A stretch of 64,000 nucleotides of DNA, taken from Ornithodoros turicata. Taxonomy: Eukaryota > Arthropoda > Arachnida > Ixodida > Argasidae. A program made the translations under genes and the position numbers. Below, in pieces: positions 20,583 to 32,334 of the stretch (positions are counted from its first letter, which is position 1; the number at the start of each line of letters is the position of its first letter). The stretch covers positions 20,847,049 through 20,911,048 of the forward strand of contig NC_088207.1 in assembly GCF_037126465.1 (NCBI RefSeq). The letters are read 5' to 3'. The notes below the pieces were generated by a model. It was not told where the DNA came from and did no database searches. It saw only the letters and a list, made by a program, of their open reading frames with translations.

Positions 20583-20731
20583 GACTCGGAGAACAAGGAG
20601 CAGTCAAAAACAGGGACAACGACACAAGAAGACACACAAACACAGGCTCCAAGGGAGCACAAGGGAGCCTCTGTTTGTGTGTCTTCTTGTGTCGTTGTCC
20701 CTGTTTTTGACTGCTCCTTGTTCTCCGAGTC
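20583..20731. repeat. Hairpin, 68-bp arms, 13-base loop
   Basis: 20583-20650 and 20664-20731 are inverted copies with at most one or two differences, from GACTCGGAGAAC to GTTCTCCGAGTC. It lies in the loop of the larger foldback; a shorter relative is at 36373-36443. Confidence 0.85.
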
Positions 20732-21107
20732 ATGTACCAACAAGCCCATCAAGCTACTCTAGTGGAAGTAAAGACTCGTCTCCTAAGATGCGCAATGAAC
20801 AAAATAAAGAAAAAATTGTGTTCCTTCACGAATTTTTTTGCGGACGATCTACTGAACAGATTTTTGTTCTGAAAACAGCTACGACATCGGGTCACAGAAA
20901 GGAAGAGATATTCTGATTGGGACAACTTCGTAGCTTTTATAATTAAATAGTTAATTAACGATTTTTAGGTAATTAGTCATTTGACGGTCGAGCAACATAT
21001 GGCCAAGAACGTCCGCCGGCCCAGATATGACAGAAGTGAAAACAGCATGTCTATAGCCCTTATAGTTTTTTTTAATGATAAATCTGCATTAAAAAAAAGA
21101 CACCCTG

Positions 21108-22232
21108 CATATTTTGTGTCCTCGCATCCATTTCCATATTTCACTATCTTATTAGTCGGCCATTGTAGGGAATGTTAAAACGAAGACGTTGAATAGGGGC
21201 CTCCATTTGCCGTGGAACAGGGGAAGAACTCGGAAAGTGCTTTCAGGGTCAGTGGTAAAGAGCAAAGCGAATCGTGCTCTTCCAGAAAACCACATATTCT
21301 CATCCTCGCTTATTCACCACCTCAGAGAGAGAAACATAATATTTGCGTCCGACCGAGTAAAATACGCCCTATAGACGACCTGAGCAACTACGTCATTGAT
21401 GACGTAACGCCACCGCGCAAAGCATGCTGGTGGGCACTATCAGCTTTATCAGCCGACGTATTTGTCCTGCTTCTTGCCCACCACAACAGAATACAACCTC
21501 GGACCGGTGTTCTCGTGACGTCACATGTTTGTAATCTTAAAGTAGTCTATGCTTATGGCCGGCTGATGCGCACGGAGCGCAGCAACGTCAACTGAAACGT
21601 TTCCCGAAATACCAGAATGACCACACATCTACTGAAACGTCACATTGTGGCCATTCATAACAAGAGTAGTATGTCGGGATCACGTTACGTAGGACTAGAG
21701 AAATGATGTCGGACGCGAACACATCTTGCAGATCTTGCAAGCCGCTGTGGAGTTGGGTGACCCATGACCTGGCAGGAGTAAGAGTAAATGATACGTAAGA
21801 ACCATTTATTTCTCCCTACCTTGCATTTGTATCGATCTCCACACAAGGGGTGCAGCCTAGAACAAAAAGGTAATTTTTTAGTACTGTCACCTTCAAGTGC
21901 TATTACAGGCCAGGGAGCGAGAAACGGATGCGTCACAACGTCACAAATATGTACATGGTGTCTCCCATCTAGTTTAAAGCCTTGTCTAAAACCATCACTC
22001 AGGGACTGACTACGACTGTCTGCGCTTTATTTCTAGAAGTGTGACAGGAAGTAAAATTGAACGGCCTCCCAAAGGAGTTCATAGAAAGTGTATGCAGTCA
22101 TATACGTACGTCTTAAGGATTTACACGTGCACGGTGACAAAACCACGCGTGAAAGCACTTTCTATGCGCAATGATCTGACCTCACTTCACAAGTATGTAC
22201 AACATAGGACGGCGTATAGGTATAGCAATACC
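21108..22232 (+). other. Unassigned sequence
   Basis: One 127-codon frame (21212-21595) lacks recognisable motifs and compositional support. No terminal repeats or tails seen. Confidence 0.3.
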
Positions 22233-23611
22233 CGGACTTGTACGTATCTTGAGCAGGGATCGGAACCGGTATTTTTTTCGGTCCGGTTCGGGTTCGGGTT
22301 CAGGCATATTGGTTCGGTTCGGGTTTAGTTCCGCTGAACCGAAATTATCAGCTTGAATCGGTTCAGGTATATCGGTTCGGTTCGGGTTCGGCTCAGGGAG
22401 AACCCCCCACCTCCGCGCATACACAGACAAAAAAAATCTGTCAGCGGTCGGGGCATTTACAGGGATTGGAATAGTTACTTTTTTCGGCCTCGGTTTAACC
22501 GGTCCACGGGCAGTAATTTTGCTACATGCAAGCAAGCTTACGCTCACTGTACACGATTGTAAGAGAAAGGTGTGAGATAACCGTTCAGGTGAGCAAACAA
22601 AAGGTCGGTCAGTAGTACAATTAATTCACCTCTGAACCGATTCCCGAACCGGTAACCGTATCAATTTTTTTCGGTTCAGTTCCGGTTCGGCTCAGGACAA
22701 GCAAGAAAATCGTTCGGGTTCGGTTCGGTTCGGGTTCGTCAGAAAATAACGGTTTTTTCGGGTTTTCGGTTCGGGTTCAGTTTCGGTTCCGATCCCTGAT
22801 CTTGAGTATGTACTCAAAGTACAGTATTTAAAATACTTTTTCAGGTATTTTGGTACTCTACTCTATACTTTTTGCGACAAGTATTTTTAAAGTATTTAAA
22901 ATACTTTTTTCAGTATTTGCTACTCTGTGCTCAAAACACTTTCCTTCCTCGTCACGCCGTACCCAGCACACTTCCCCGCAGTGTCCAGATTTTAAGCTCA
23001 CTGGAATTTCCCACTTTTCCTTGTTTTTTTTTTTTTTTTTTTTGCTGAATTCGTGCATCTCTCATTTATCCTCCTGTACAATAGGCTTGTCCCACGCTTG
23101 GCCTTGCTTGTCGATAGCGCGACCCATTCGTCAGGAAAAAGAATCTGACCTCCTATTCACATTGCAAGGTGAATCCTCAGGGGATTAGGTGCAAGAGAAT
23201 CCCAGTATTTATTCCCTTGGTCACCAAGCAATAAACACACCCCAGAAGTTGAAAGACCCGAGCTGACATACAGGAGGGACTGCGAAGTTTTAGGTGAGAA
23301 CGTATCACCAAAGCTTACTTGAGTTCATCAAAGTTCACCAAGCATTACTGGACACCGAGACCTTGCAAATAAAAGATACGCTTAAGTATGGCGGACGAAG
23401 TTTATTCCTTGCATTTGTACGGCCACGTTCGGAATACGCGTTTCACTTACTGCTAATACTAAAGTACTTCAAAGAGACCTTAAATACTTCTGAGAGTATT
23501 TAGTGTTCTACTCAAGTTACTGTCAGTTTTGAAAGTAAAAGGTTTGAAAGTAAACTTTTAAATTTAGTATCTTATTCATCTTACTTTGGTGCATTGTCTT
23601 GTACATGTGTG
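22233..23611 (+). mobile_element. hAT-like family III with AAAGTATTT arrays, interrupted
   Basis: Left end CGGACTTGTACG, right end inverse CACACATGTACA (8/12), flanked by GCAATACC (22225-22232) and CCAATACC (23612-23619), 7/8 identical. Subterminal AGTATTTAAAATACTTT motifs (22807-22930; weaker 23455-23560) resemble the TACTCAAGTA arrays of Tol2-type hAT ends. About 826 bp without the nested element; no transposase. Confidence 0.65.
22254..22798 (+). mobile_element. hAT-like family II, copy 2, nested in family III
   Basis: Ends CAGGGATCGGAACCG and CGGTTCCGATCCCTG with the exact 8-bp duplication ATCTTGAG at 22246-22253 and 22799-22806. GGTTCGGGTTCGG arrays lie at 22270-22400 and 22650-22790. 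At 545 bp it is less than half the length of copy 1 at 2021, with an unrelated centre. Confidence 0.88.
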
Positions 23612-24451
23612 CCAATACCATACAATTTAATAAACTACCATGACGATGCCCATAATTGTCAGGCGGCGTTCCCGGCAAGCCCGCGTCAAAGTACAAATCT
23701 GCCAAGCTTCTCTTCAAGAGAGAGAGAGAGAGAGAGAGAAATACATAATGACGATGATCGGACCTTCTAGTGTTGACGTTGATGGCATTAAAAACCTTCC
23801 ACACAAGGTGCCAAGGAACATGAGATGACTGTCGGCAGACACGAATTGCATTTTCTAAACAATTCAATCATCCTCGAGTCTCGACCAAGGGGAGCGCTCC
23901 CGCAATCTGCTGTCAAGAAGTGCGTCGGACACATCTCTCAACAACCTGGCAAGCGGTGCAAGAAATGAACTTGAAGCCTTTCAGCCATCAAGGCTGATAT
24001 CCGTAAAGTTTTTCAGCCGAGGGCCAGGAAAAGAGCCCACAGCAGGAGGTCTGGACGGAAGGTCACCCACCCACTAGCGTCAACGCTCCAATGCCGCCAA
24101 GTGAGTCGTCCGAACAAAGAGAAATTTTTTTCGGCACACGACATCCCGTTACGGTTCCTGCCGTCCCTGTAACGGATCCCAAGCTTTCTTGACTTCCGAC
24201 AGCAGAAGAGGGACACGTTGCGAAGGGCACTGATATCTGTTCGAGTTTTAACGAGAAGGAGTGAGAAAAAACGGAACCGTGAATGGTCAAGGTCACGAGA
24301 GACGTGTCGGCCTCCTATCTCTTACTTTGAGGGTGACTGTTGACGCCGTTTGCGGGAAACTTTTTACTCTGGGTGTCAAAGGCGTTGCTTCGGTGCGCAT
24401 TTCGAAATAAAGTGATGGAAATCCGTGGTACGAAATCAAATAAATTAAATA
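23612..24451 (+). other. Unassigned sequence with (GA)n
   Basis: A (GA)n microsatellite occupies about 23719-23740. No LINE, SINE or transposon end that I can assign elsewhere in the stretch. Confidence 0.35.
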
Positions 24452-25573
24452 CGGTCATGTCTCGATTATCCGGACGCCTCGGGAGTCGTCCCTTTTCGTA
24501 CGGATAACGAATTTCCGGATAACCGGGCAAAGCAAGCTTCCGGGGAAACGCAAAAAAAATGAGGGAGACCTCTTTATAGCTCCAGAGAAGAAAGCAGGGA
24601 AAAGATCGTTACTTAAAAAATTCATGCGAAGTGAGCTGCCTGAAATTAGTAGCCACGCGTGTGACAGAATTTTGGTCACAGTCACGGGCACCCGCTGCGT
24701 CACCCTGCTGTTCAAATGGTAATGGCTCAGAAAGTTGGTCCCTTGCACGTATTTTTGCCTTATTGCAAATGCCTTTAGCACAGGCCAGAAGACAGGCGAT
24801 GCTTTCAGACGGCCTGGACATTGACGTGCACATGAGGATTTCTTGCCACCGGTGGGTACAGGGCACCTCTTCCGCTTATCGTCTACCATCTTTACCGTGT
24901 GCCCGCACACACCAAAAGAGAGTGAGATCTTAACAAAGAGGAGTCAAACAGTACGGAATGCCCCGGGAGATGTGACCCTTTTCTAAGCGAGCCAGAATGA
25001 CTTAGGTACTCGAAGATTGTTCCCCGTACTTGCTGTCCGGATACGGATAATGAATTCCGGATGACCAAGACAAAATCCAATGGTAGCAGGCAGTGGCGTA
25101 GCCAGACCTCCAAGGTAGGGGGGGGCTCGATACGAAAACTTGCCCCCCCCCAGCTGATCCTGTGTCGACAACACACACAAACTGAGGATTAAAAAAAGGA
25201 ACAAAAATAGTTGATTTAGACGTTCACAGTACGATTACATGTATAGGCTGTCATGACCAATGAGGAAGTCACGAGATTGGAAGTATTTTGAAAAGCTCAT
25301 ACTTTGAAAACCATTCAAGAGTGCTTCTTAGATAGACGCCATGAACTGCAAGAACTTTCGCGATCGTCACATTGGTCCCCCCCCCCCCCACACACATATA
25401 TATTATGTTCTCGGATTTGCACGATTTGTGTGGGTCGGTCCGTGGCAGGTAGGGGGGGCTCGAGCCCCCCCTAGCCCCCCCATGGCTACGCCACTGGAGG
25501 TTCGTTGCCGGTGATGTAGTCCGGATAATGAGTTTTCCGGATATCTGAACTCCGGATAAGCGAGACGTGATTG
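24452..25573 (+). mobile_element. Pogo/Tigger-like non-autonomous element
   Basis: Left CGGTCATGTCTCG then ATTATCCGGA; right inverse CAATCACGTCTCG then CTTATCCGGA (10/13 terminal matches). TA precedes the left end; the right flank is CA. Repeated CCGGATAA motifs occur at 24465-24525, 25035-25065 and 25515-25560. TIRs reading CTCGATTATCCGG are common among invertebrate pogo/Tigger elements. No DDE transposase is readable. It hosts the element at 25091. Confidence 0.5.
25091..25496. mobile_element. CAGTGGCGTAGCC-ended element, nested
   Basis: Ends CAGTGGCGTAGCCA and TGGCTACGCCACTG, inner G/C runs (GGGGGGGCTCGA), 406 bp. The termini are of a widely occurring animal hAT-like type, but I see no convincing 8-bp duplication, so the superfamily stays open. 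Contains a C run and CACACATATATATT near 25380-25400. Confidence 0.65.
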
Positions 25574-26347
25574 CAATTACAGTGATTATCGCCGTATCTT
25601 AGAATAGTCGCTGGTCTACCCGGATAACTGGCTTTTGAGAACCGAAAAAAAAAATTGGGTGCATGCCTGTGGGTCACCAAGTGCTGGCAATGCACGCAGT
25701 CGCGCAATTTTTGAATTCACGTGGCCTTCTCGATCCCCCTGTGAAACCTCCGTATGTCTGCTGTCCTATAAGGGCAGGACATGTCGCGCTGTGTCCATTG
25801 AGGGCCATTACTGTATTTGGTCTACGAACACTTCTCATGAACTGGATCCATTCATTAGTTGGCCGATGTTTGGTTTTGTCATGTCTCTTGGACATTGATC
25901 GATTGTCTCTTGGTCATCGTAGGTTTCATTTACTTTGCTTTCTCTTGTATTTACGTATACTGGAGTAGTCTGTGCCGGTTATTCCAGACTCACAGCTCCA
26001 TATTTTCCTTGACCTGAAGAAATCTAGTGTACTACATGAAACCTTATGTATGTTAAGAAGACTACACCGTTGGATTTCCTGCATCATACTTTCCAATCAA
26101 TGAAAAATAAATCGTTTATGATTGTGAAATAAACAGCTTAAAATCCACAGTCGCGAAATGCCAGCATTCTGTTCCTGCGTTCTGACCTGTGTTGAAAGAG
26201 TACATGCTATGGCTACATGTTGCTAGGGGCTACGAGATCGGGCAGCCTGGGCAGACTTATAGAGAACCACTACCGCCATTTGCCTTTTTGTATCAATTCA
26301 CGAAGTATCTAAATTGGTGGTGGTGGTGGTGCTGGCGCTGGGCTGTA
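25574..26347 (+). other. Unassigned sequence with core-like motif
   Basis: Holds CCTGAAGAAATCTAGTG...CATGAAACC at 26013-26042, a weaker relative of the motif at 26777-26804. A 101-codon frame (25663-25968) has no recognisable domain. Confidence 0.35.
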
Positions 26348-26468
26348 TATCTAAATTGATTTCAAAAGGCGTACACTTATTTTCAACAAATCAGGAAAAA
26401 GAACGGTATCACTCCTAATGACGGTATGTTCCGAGCGTGTTATGCGGCGAAGTTCTGTTTCTAGAGTG
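26348..26468 (+). mobile_element. TA-MITE right-arm fragment
   Basis: AAAGGCGTACAC, ACAAATCAGG, GAGCGTGTTATGCGGCGAAG and terminal CTAGAGTG. The left arm is absent. Confidence 0.65.
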
Positions 26469-26776
26469 CAAGGTATCGACATCTACACATCCAGCACAGC
26501 ATGTGCCAAGATTCGAGCCCGGGTCAGCGGCCGGGTCGAGCCGGGATTCGGCCTTCTCGGGGTTCGAAGTCCCGTATGTACGGGAGCCTCCCGCGAAAAT
26601 CTTTATAGTTTTTTGTGCACCTTCTGCAAGGTGTACTTATCTTTCGACTTGACAGATGTCCTCGTTTTCTGCATCAATCTGAGTAAAAACAGTGAGGATT
26701 AACCAGTTAGAAAAGAATTTTTAATTCCTGAGTTCACCATGGGTATAAAGTCTCGCTGTACCATGCATTTTGTTAC

Positions 26777-26804
26777 CTGAAGAAGTGCAGACTACTGCAC
26801 GAAA
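26777..26804 (+). other. CTGAAGA-stem-GAAA motif (hammerhead-like core)
   Basis: CTGAAGA, then GTGCAG-ACTA-CTGCAC (a perfect 6-bp stem), then GAAA. This imitates the CUGANGA-stem II-GAAA core of hammerhead ribozymes, which occur in Penelope-like elements. An extra A before the stem and no convincing stem I or III argue against an active ribozyme. Confidence 0.3.
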
Positions 26805-28369
26805 GTCTCGTAATTAGATTATTCGTGCTTCTAACCGGTTAATCGTCATTCTTTTTACCTTATCTCGCGGGCTTGTCATTTACTTCTGATCTGCGCGTAT
26901 TCAATTTGAGTAGTAAAAGCGTCGGGGTACCTCCTTACCTGGTAATCTGGGATGAGTTTAATCTCCGAGTTAGATGCACGTATGTCTACGGGCAGTACAG
27001 CGCGAAAGTATCCTGCCATTCCATCACGCGAATGCAGCTCCCGCAAAACGCAAGACCGAATTCTCATTATGCGGCTTTAGAATATAGCACTAGGCGCTTC
27101 GACTCCACAAAGATTAAAGCAGTCGCCACTGTATACATGCCCAGACAGTATTTTGCGTAATGCGCAGTAACAACTCCATATCTATTTGGGGCTCGAATGA
27201 TGTTGGGAGTCGTCACTGTGCATGCGCAGAACACAAACAGTGTATTTGCGCAATGTACAATGACAACTCTTTTTCTCCATAAGAGTTAAGAGAAGTCAGC
27301 CATGCATATGACTTGCTACTCTACTCCTGATCTCTTTGGTGTCCTAATGAGACTCGAAGTCGTCACTGCGCTTTCCCAGAACCAAACAGTGTTCTGGGTA
27401 CTGGGGGGGAGCGCTATTTTTCGAAAATATGTAATGTGGATACCTAAACTTCCCCAAAGTGAACAGCGTCGCCCCCTGCTGCGCGAGATGTTAGGAGTGA
27501 CCAATGGAAAAGAAATAAAACAAACACACATCGTTTGGTGTAATTAATTAAACGATATCATTCGGGACTAACACTCGTATTTTTCAAATGACACTAATTT
27601 GGTACACAAAATAAATACTGGCGACGACTTCAAGGTGCCGCAAAGGCGGGCAGTTTGCCCATTGGGGTGTGGTGGAGATACCCTATTCCACCATACCCTG
27701 TCTCCTGTTGACATCGTTTGCGGCCGCTAAATTTCGTACACTGAAACTGCGCCACCTATTTTGAAACTTCCTGTTACGTCGAACACCGTTTATCTTCGCT
27801 GGACAGACGCGAAAGTGAAAAGTGAAAGCGAAAGTAAGTGAAAGATGTGAAAGTGAGCGAAAGTGCCGTTAATGCCCCGGCAGACAAAGTTGTTCACTGG
27901 ACACCAAGCATACCAAGATCGGAGCAAGAACAGCAGCAGCAACAACAAATAAATCGTGACCATGACATGGGTGATTCACCGCTGGAGACGCGAAACATTA
28001 CATGTGAGGTGTGAGAATGAGGTTAAATTTATGTGCAAGCACAACAACTGAGCTGTTGTTGTGTTTTTGTGTCTGAGCTCTGCATGCATGTCCGGTTAGC
28101 ATCGTTTGGGGGGGGGGGGGCACATAACTTATCCCCTTTTCCAATATAACACCGCATGCACAAGGTTTTGCTGCAGAAAAAAACATTCTCACGAGTCAGA
28201 CATTGGTGCCTGAGTAATGGTGACGTTAGGTGTGAAGTGACCCGTATGTAGTGGTGCAGCCGTGATCGGACTGATTATGGTGCTGAACGAACACCCTCTT
28301 GAATATGATGCCTTAAGATGACCAGCGCAATGCGACTTATTACCATAGTGCACGCGTTTCTCCGCCGGC
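26805..28369 (+). other. Unassigned sequence
   Basis: GAAAGTGA-type degenerate repeats at 27800-27870 and a G run near 28108. No coding region supported. Confidence 0.35.
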
Positions 28370-29155
28370 TCTTCGGTCCCGGTGGTAGTGAGTATCCTGA
28401 CGGCGCTCAAGGTTCTTGGGGAACAGGAACACCGATTGACCCGACGGTGGGTCCCCGGCCACGCTAGCATTAAGGGCAACGAGGAGGCAGATGTGGCAGC
28501 TGCTGCGGCCCACCGTATCTCCAGAGCCGTGCACATTATCCTCTCCAACGGGGATAGACGCTTCTATACTTGAATGCGTTGGTCTCAACCTTGGCCGTCC
28601 TGCAATGGCGCCATGACATAACTCAATGGTCACTTCTCCATGCAGTGAACTCGTCATTATCATTTAAGATACAGGTGGCTTCCCTCGCAGCTTTGCGTCA
28701 CTTCTGCGACGTCTACCACTCAACGTCGTCTTCACCACTGTGTTCCGGGTTAAGCTGGATTACAGTAGCACGGCGCTGTGCCCAGCTTGCCACACCCCAG
28801 CTACGATCCTCCATATCATCGAGGACCGTGACCGGTACACGTGTGAGCGCCGTGTGTTTCGACAACAACTTGAGCCCCTTGACCGTAGACCATTCAGCTT
28901 GTTCAAAGTGCTTGGCCCCCATGGAGCTCCTCTGCGCGCCAGTGCCGGGCTCTTCGCTCCCTTTTTGCTTTCATGCAAGCCACTGGACTCTTCGGAGAGT
29001 TCTAAACAAAATTCCGACCTGTCGTCGCTTCGCGTTCACCATACTTCATCCTCTCATATTAACCTCTGTGAAGTGGGAAAGGGTCCTGTGGCCACTATGG
29101 GGAAACATCCCATGTCATATCACTTCTCCTTCATTTATTGTTGTTGTTGTTCCGA
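28370..29155 (+). mobile_element. LINE RNase H end and C-terminus, (TTG)n tail
   Basis: Frame 28382-28573 reads RWVPGHASIKGNEEADVAAA, the last RNase H motif; after frameshifts the frame from 28740 reads CPACHTPATILHIIEDRDRY and LDRRPFSLFKVLGPHG. The UTR ends CTCCTTCATTTATTGTTGTT at about 29150. 5'-truncated inside RNase H. Confidence 0.8.
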
Positions 29156-29542
29156 TTACAATGCTCAATAGCACTGCTGACACGATCATGTGATGTAGGA
29201 AGAACTTATTTTTCGAGTGGAAGCCGAAGTTCATTTCTGCATCGTAGCAAAATTAGCTACACCATTCGCATGCGTGTGCAGAAAAGGGGCGTATCTGACT
29301 ATCCATCCCATTGACACACATCCATTTCCCGTTTCTTACCCTCCTATAGCTTGTCGGTAGATTGCAATACAGCCCTAAATTTTCTTTGTTAGGTATACTC
29401 GTACGTAGATGTCATAGCAACAAAAATTCTAAAAAGGGGATAAGTCTACTTATCCTCTTATTGCCTCCAAGGGTTCAATTGTCCTGCTTGCTACCTTTCG
29501 GATAACTGTGGAATCGAACTTCGTAAGCCTGCCTCTACAGTA
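29156..29542 (+). other. Unassigned sequence
   Basis: No coding or repeat feature that I can support. Confidence 0.3.
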
Positions 29543-29913
29543 AAGGCGCAGATATAGTCCGACGTAACTGTGCTGCGCGTACGCGCGCTGCACAGTTGCG
29601 CTACGCCGGGGGAAATCACACCCTCTATAGTCTAGTGGCTAGCGCGGCCGGCGGCATTCAACGCGCTAGGACGTCGTCCGCGCAGAATAGAACATGTTAT
29701 ATTTTTCGCCGCTCGCGCTCGCGCAGTCAGATCAGCGCAGTCGCAGTCGCGCTGCTGCAGTCACAACGACTTTGCGCATGCGCAACGGTTGCAGGCCACT
29801 GCTAACGCGCGTCTGACTATAAACGCATATTTCCCGGATCGCTTTGCTTGGCTTGTCTGACTTCGGCTGTCGCTGACTGCGACGCCAAAAACGTTGGACT
29901 ATATCTGCGCCTT
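29543..29913. mobile_element. MITE with AAGGCGCAGATATAGTCC ends
   Basis: Left AAGGCGCAGATATAGTCC and right GGACTATATCTGCGCCTT are perfect 18-bp inverted repeats; inner sequence is rich in GCGCAGTC. The flanks (GTA, AAA) do not give a clear duplication, so superfamily is unknown. A TAGTCTAGTGGCTAGCGC string at about 29630 looks like a tRNA A box but has no B box. Confidence 0.65.
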
Positions 29914-31999
29914 AAAGGTGTGAAACAGCCGTGCCAAATCAGTGCCATCGATTTCGTTAGCAACGCAGGTCAAGTTAAGGGAATGCAAGTTAGGGACAGA
30001 CTGATGGACGATTGGCTGATTCAGTGTCTACGTCGATGACGCGTACGCAGCAGAGTTGGCACTGTGATGGATGTAGCCGTTTAGACGGAGGAGAGCACGA
30101 CACAATGCGGGCGACGGGGTCAGAGAGATATCTCGCATATCTCGCAGGTAATGATGGGTATGTCGGCTGACGAAGCGAGTGTAAGCACCAAGAGCTTCCT
30201 TGTCGCGACAAATTCAATTTATTCCTTTTTTTAATTCAAACTCAACTCAACTGAATCCTTCTTTGTCACGCAGAACGTGGGCTGGAGGTTCTCGCGCCTT
30301 TGCCAGAACGGAGATGGTCTACGCTGTCCCATGGGCACACCTAAGCAAGGACGAAAGCTTCTAGCTTGAGCAGCCCTGAGTAATGTGTTTCCTGTCACCG
30401 GAAACACAGATATCGTGCAACACAGGTAGGCTGTATCAGAGCTCAGGCTTTCTTCATTATGGGAAGTCGAAAGGCAACAGTACAGAGTGGGAGACGACTT
30501 CAGTGCTCCTGAATATTCTCATCGTTGTTTGTCATCTCTGTCAACTTTTTTAAAATCTCAAATCTTTTTTTTTTTCATTTTCAGCGCCCTATTTGGAAAT
30601 GTATCGCATATTTCTTTCCATTGGTGCGTCAAGTGTTCCTAGTGCGTCAAGTAAAACTGGTTCAGTAATGCAATTTACGCACACGGTCCGGCTATACAGT
30701 TGATGCTGATGCTGACGAAGAAAAATACTAGGGAAAGGTGGAATTCGTCGCACGACAAATTCGGCTACTCCCATAAACAGACACCCTCCCCCAAAGTTTA
30801 AAAAAAATATACACACAGTAACTGCGCCCTTCCTACTCTTTTGCTATTATTTACGGCCATGTCTTTTCTCTCCCCCCCCCCCCCCCCGATGTAGTCTAAG
30901 GTCAATGGGGCCCGCGACTCGATTTGAGTTTGAGGCCCCATGCTCTACAGAGTCATTAAAGTGATGCCGCAACGGTTTGTTTAAACTGAAACTCGCCATG
31001 TAATCGTTTCCCGAAGTTCCTGAGAACTAGGTCAGGTGCGGGGCGCTCATTGCGGGGCGCGCAAGGTGGTAGACAGGTAGAGGTAATTGAATTAAACGCG
31101 GAAGAACGCGCTGGGTTATCCGTTTCTTTCCGCTAGCCGTTTCAATATAAGTTTACTTTCAGTACAGATTGAATCATGCTGACCGAGGCGTAGGTGCCGG
31201 ACTGCATTTGCATGAGAAAACACACGAAGGCTCACACTGGGCAGTCAAGTGGGTGCATGTGGGCGTGATCGCTCGGTCCGCACTAGACGGCTTGACACGC
31301 GTCTTCGTTGGGTCAACGTTGGCGCAATAGGTGGGTTCTTTATATTATCCTTCTTCGGAAACAATTTAATAGAATGCAGAGGAAATATCCCTTTTATTAA
31401 ACAATGTTCTTCACTCCTCTGAAAGAAGTAATACGAAAAGAATAAATAAATAAATTAATAAATGTAATAAATTGTAATAAATGTAAATAAATAAATTTAA
31501 TAAATTTTCTTTAGGTACTTATATGAAAAGACGTTTCGTGGAGGGCGAGAACCAACATATTTGTTGTTGTTGTCCTACGCTTAGAGTATTCGGTATAGAG
31601 TGTTTAAAGTTTCGGAAATTCTGCGTGAAAAATCAGTGGTTATTCTGGTCACCACGAACCGGCAATTTTCGGTGGTAATACTTTTAATGTGACGACAAAC
31701 GTTCCCACGGTACACTGGTACTATTTTCTACTCGTGCAGTGGGCGCAACATTTTAGTTGCATAATTTTCCTTAAATTACGAAATGAAACCCTGGACGTCA
31801 TGAAATAAATTGCGCGGCATACGTTAAGGGGTTCTGATGACATCGCACACTGCTTGCAACATTGTTAAGTTCCAAAATGCATTAGCGCTTGATACGCATA
31901 GCACGAGCAAGTTGAGAGCTGCAGCAGCTATATTTATCAACGGGTACTTTAATACAACGCATAATTTGAAGTGATCATTCCGGTGGTTATCACTCTATA
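29914..31999 (+). other. Unassigned sequence with LINE tail and AT repeat
   Basis: AAACTCAACTCAACTG at about 30238-30253 looks like the (CAACT)n tail of the 15265 LINE family, plus strand, without recognised coding sequence before it. A C run lies at about 30872-30888 and an (AATA)n tract at 31438-31505. Confidence 0.4.
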
Positions 32000-32019
32000 A
32001 CTATTCGGACTCAATTCGC

Positions 32020-32300
32020 AACTTCGTAAAAGACTCGGATGTGTAATTAAGGAATGAGGCTTGGGACAAATGTCGTAGGAATTCAATACGTGAAAAGTTA
32101 AAGCAAGATTATATAACTACACCAAAAAAAGTAACAAACGAAATTTAGAAAGCTAAACGTCGGTATTTTATGGAAAAATTTAACGAAGCAAGGTATAATA
32201 TTAAACAGACTTGGTCAGTCATAGGAGAACTTCTTAATCACAAACCACAACATAACATCGGCGACACCATTAGCAGTAAATTTGGAAGCGCTTGCAACGT
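32020..32300 (+). mobile_element. LINE fragment, endonuclease-RT linker
   Basis: Frames read EKLKQDYITTPKKVTNEI, then KAKRRYFMEKFNEARYNIKQ and TWSVIGELLNHK, the lysine-rich linker before the RT domain in CR1/Jockey-type LINEs. One in-frame stop. Truncated both ways; a minus-strand LINE abuts on the right. Confidence 0.6.
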
Positions 32301-32334
32301 TGAAACTTTACCGACAAGAATTATATTCCGACGA

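Larger units (their letters stand above)
19842..21107. mobile_element. Tc1/mariner-like foldback with further insertions
   Basis: Starts CAGGGTGTC after TA (19840-19841), ends GACACCCTG at 21107 followed by CA (mutated TA). Arms of roughly 300 bp match in inverse (for example CTTGGCCATATGTTGCTCG near 20110 and CGAGCAACATATGGCCAAG near 20990). The left arm holds a LINE-tail insertion (19898-20040), and the loop holds a separate perfect hairpin (20583-20731). Confidence 0.8.

Noticed and set aside
21212..21595. 127-codon open frame
   Set aside because: No motif, splice signal or codon-usage evidence.
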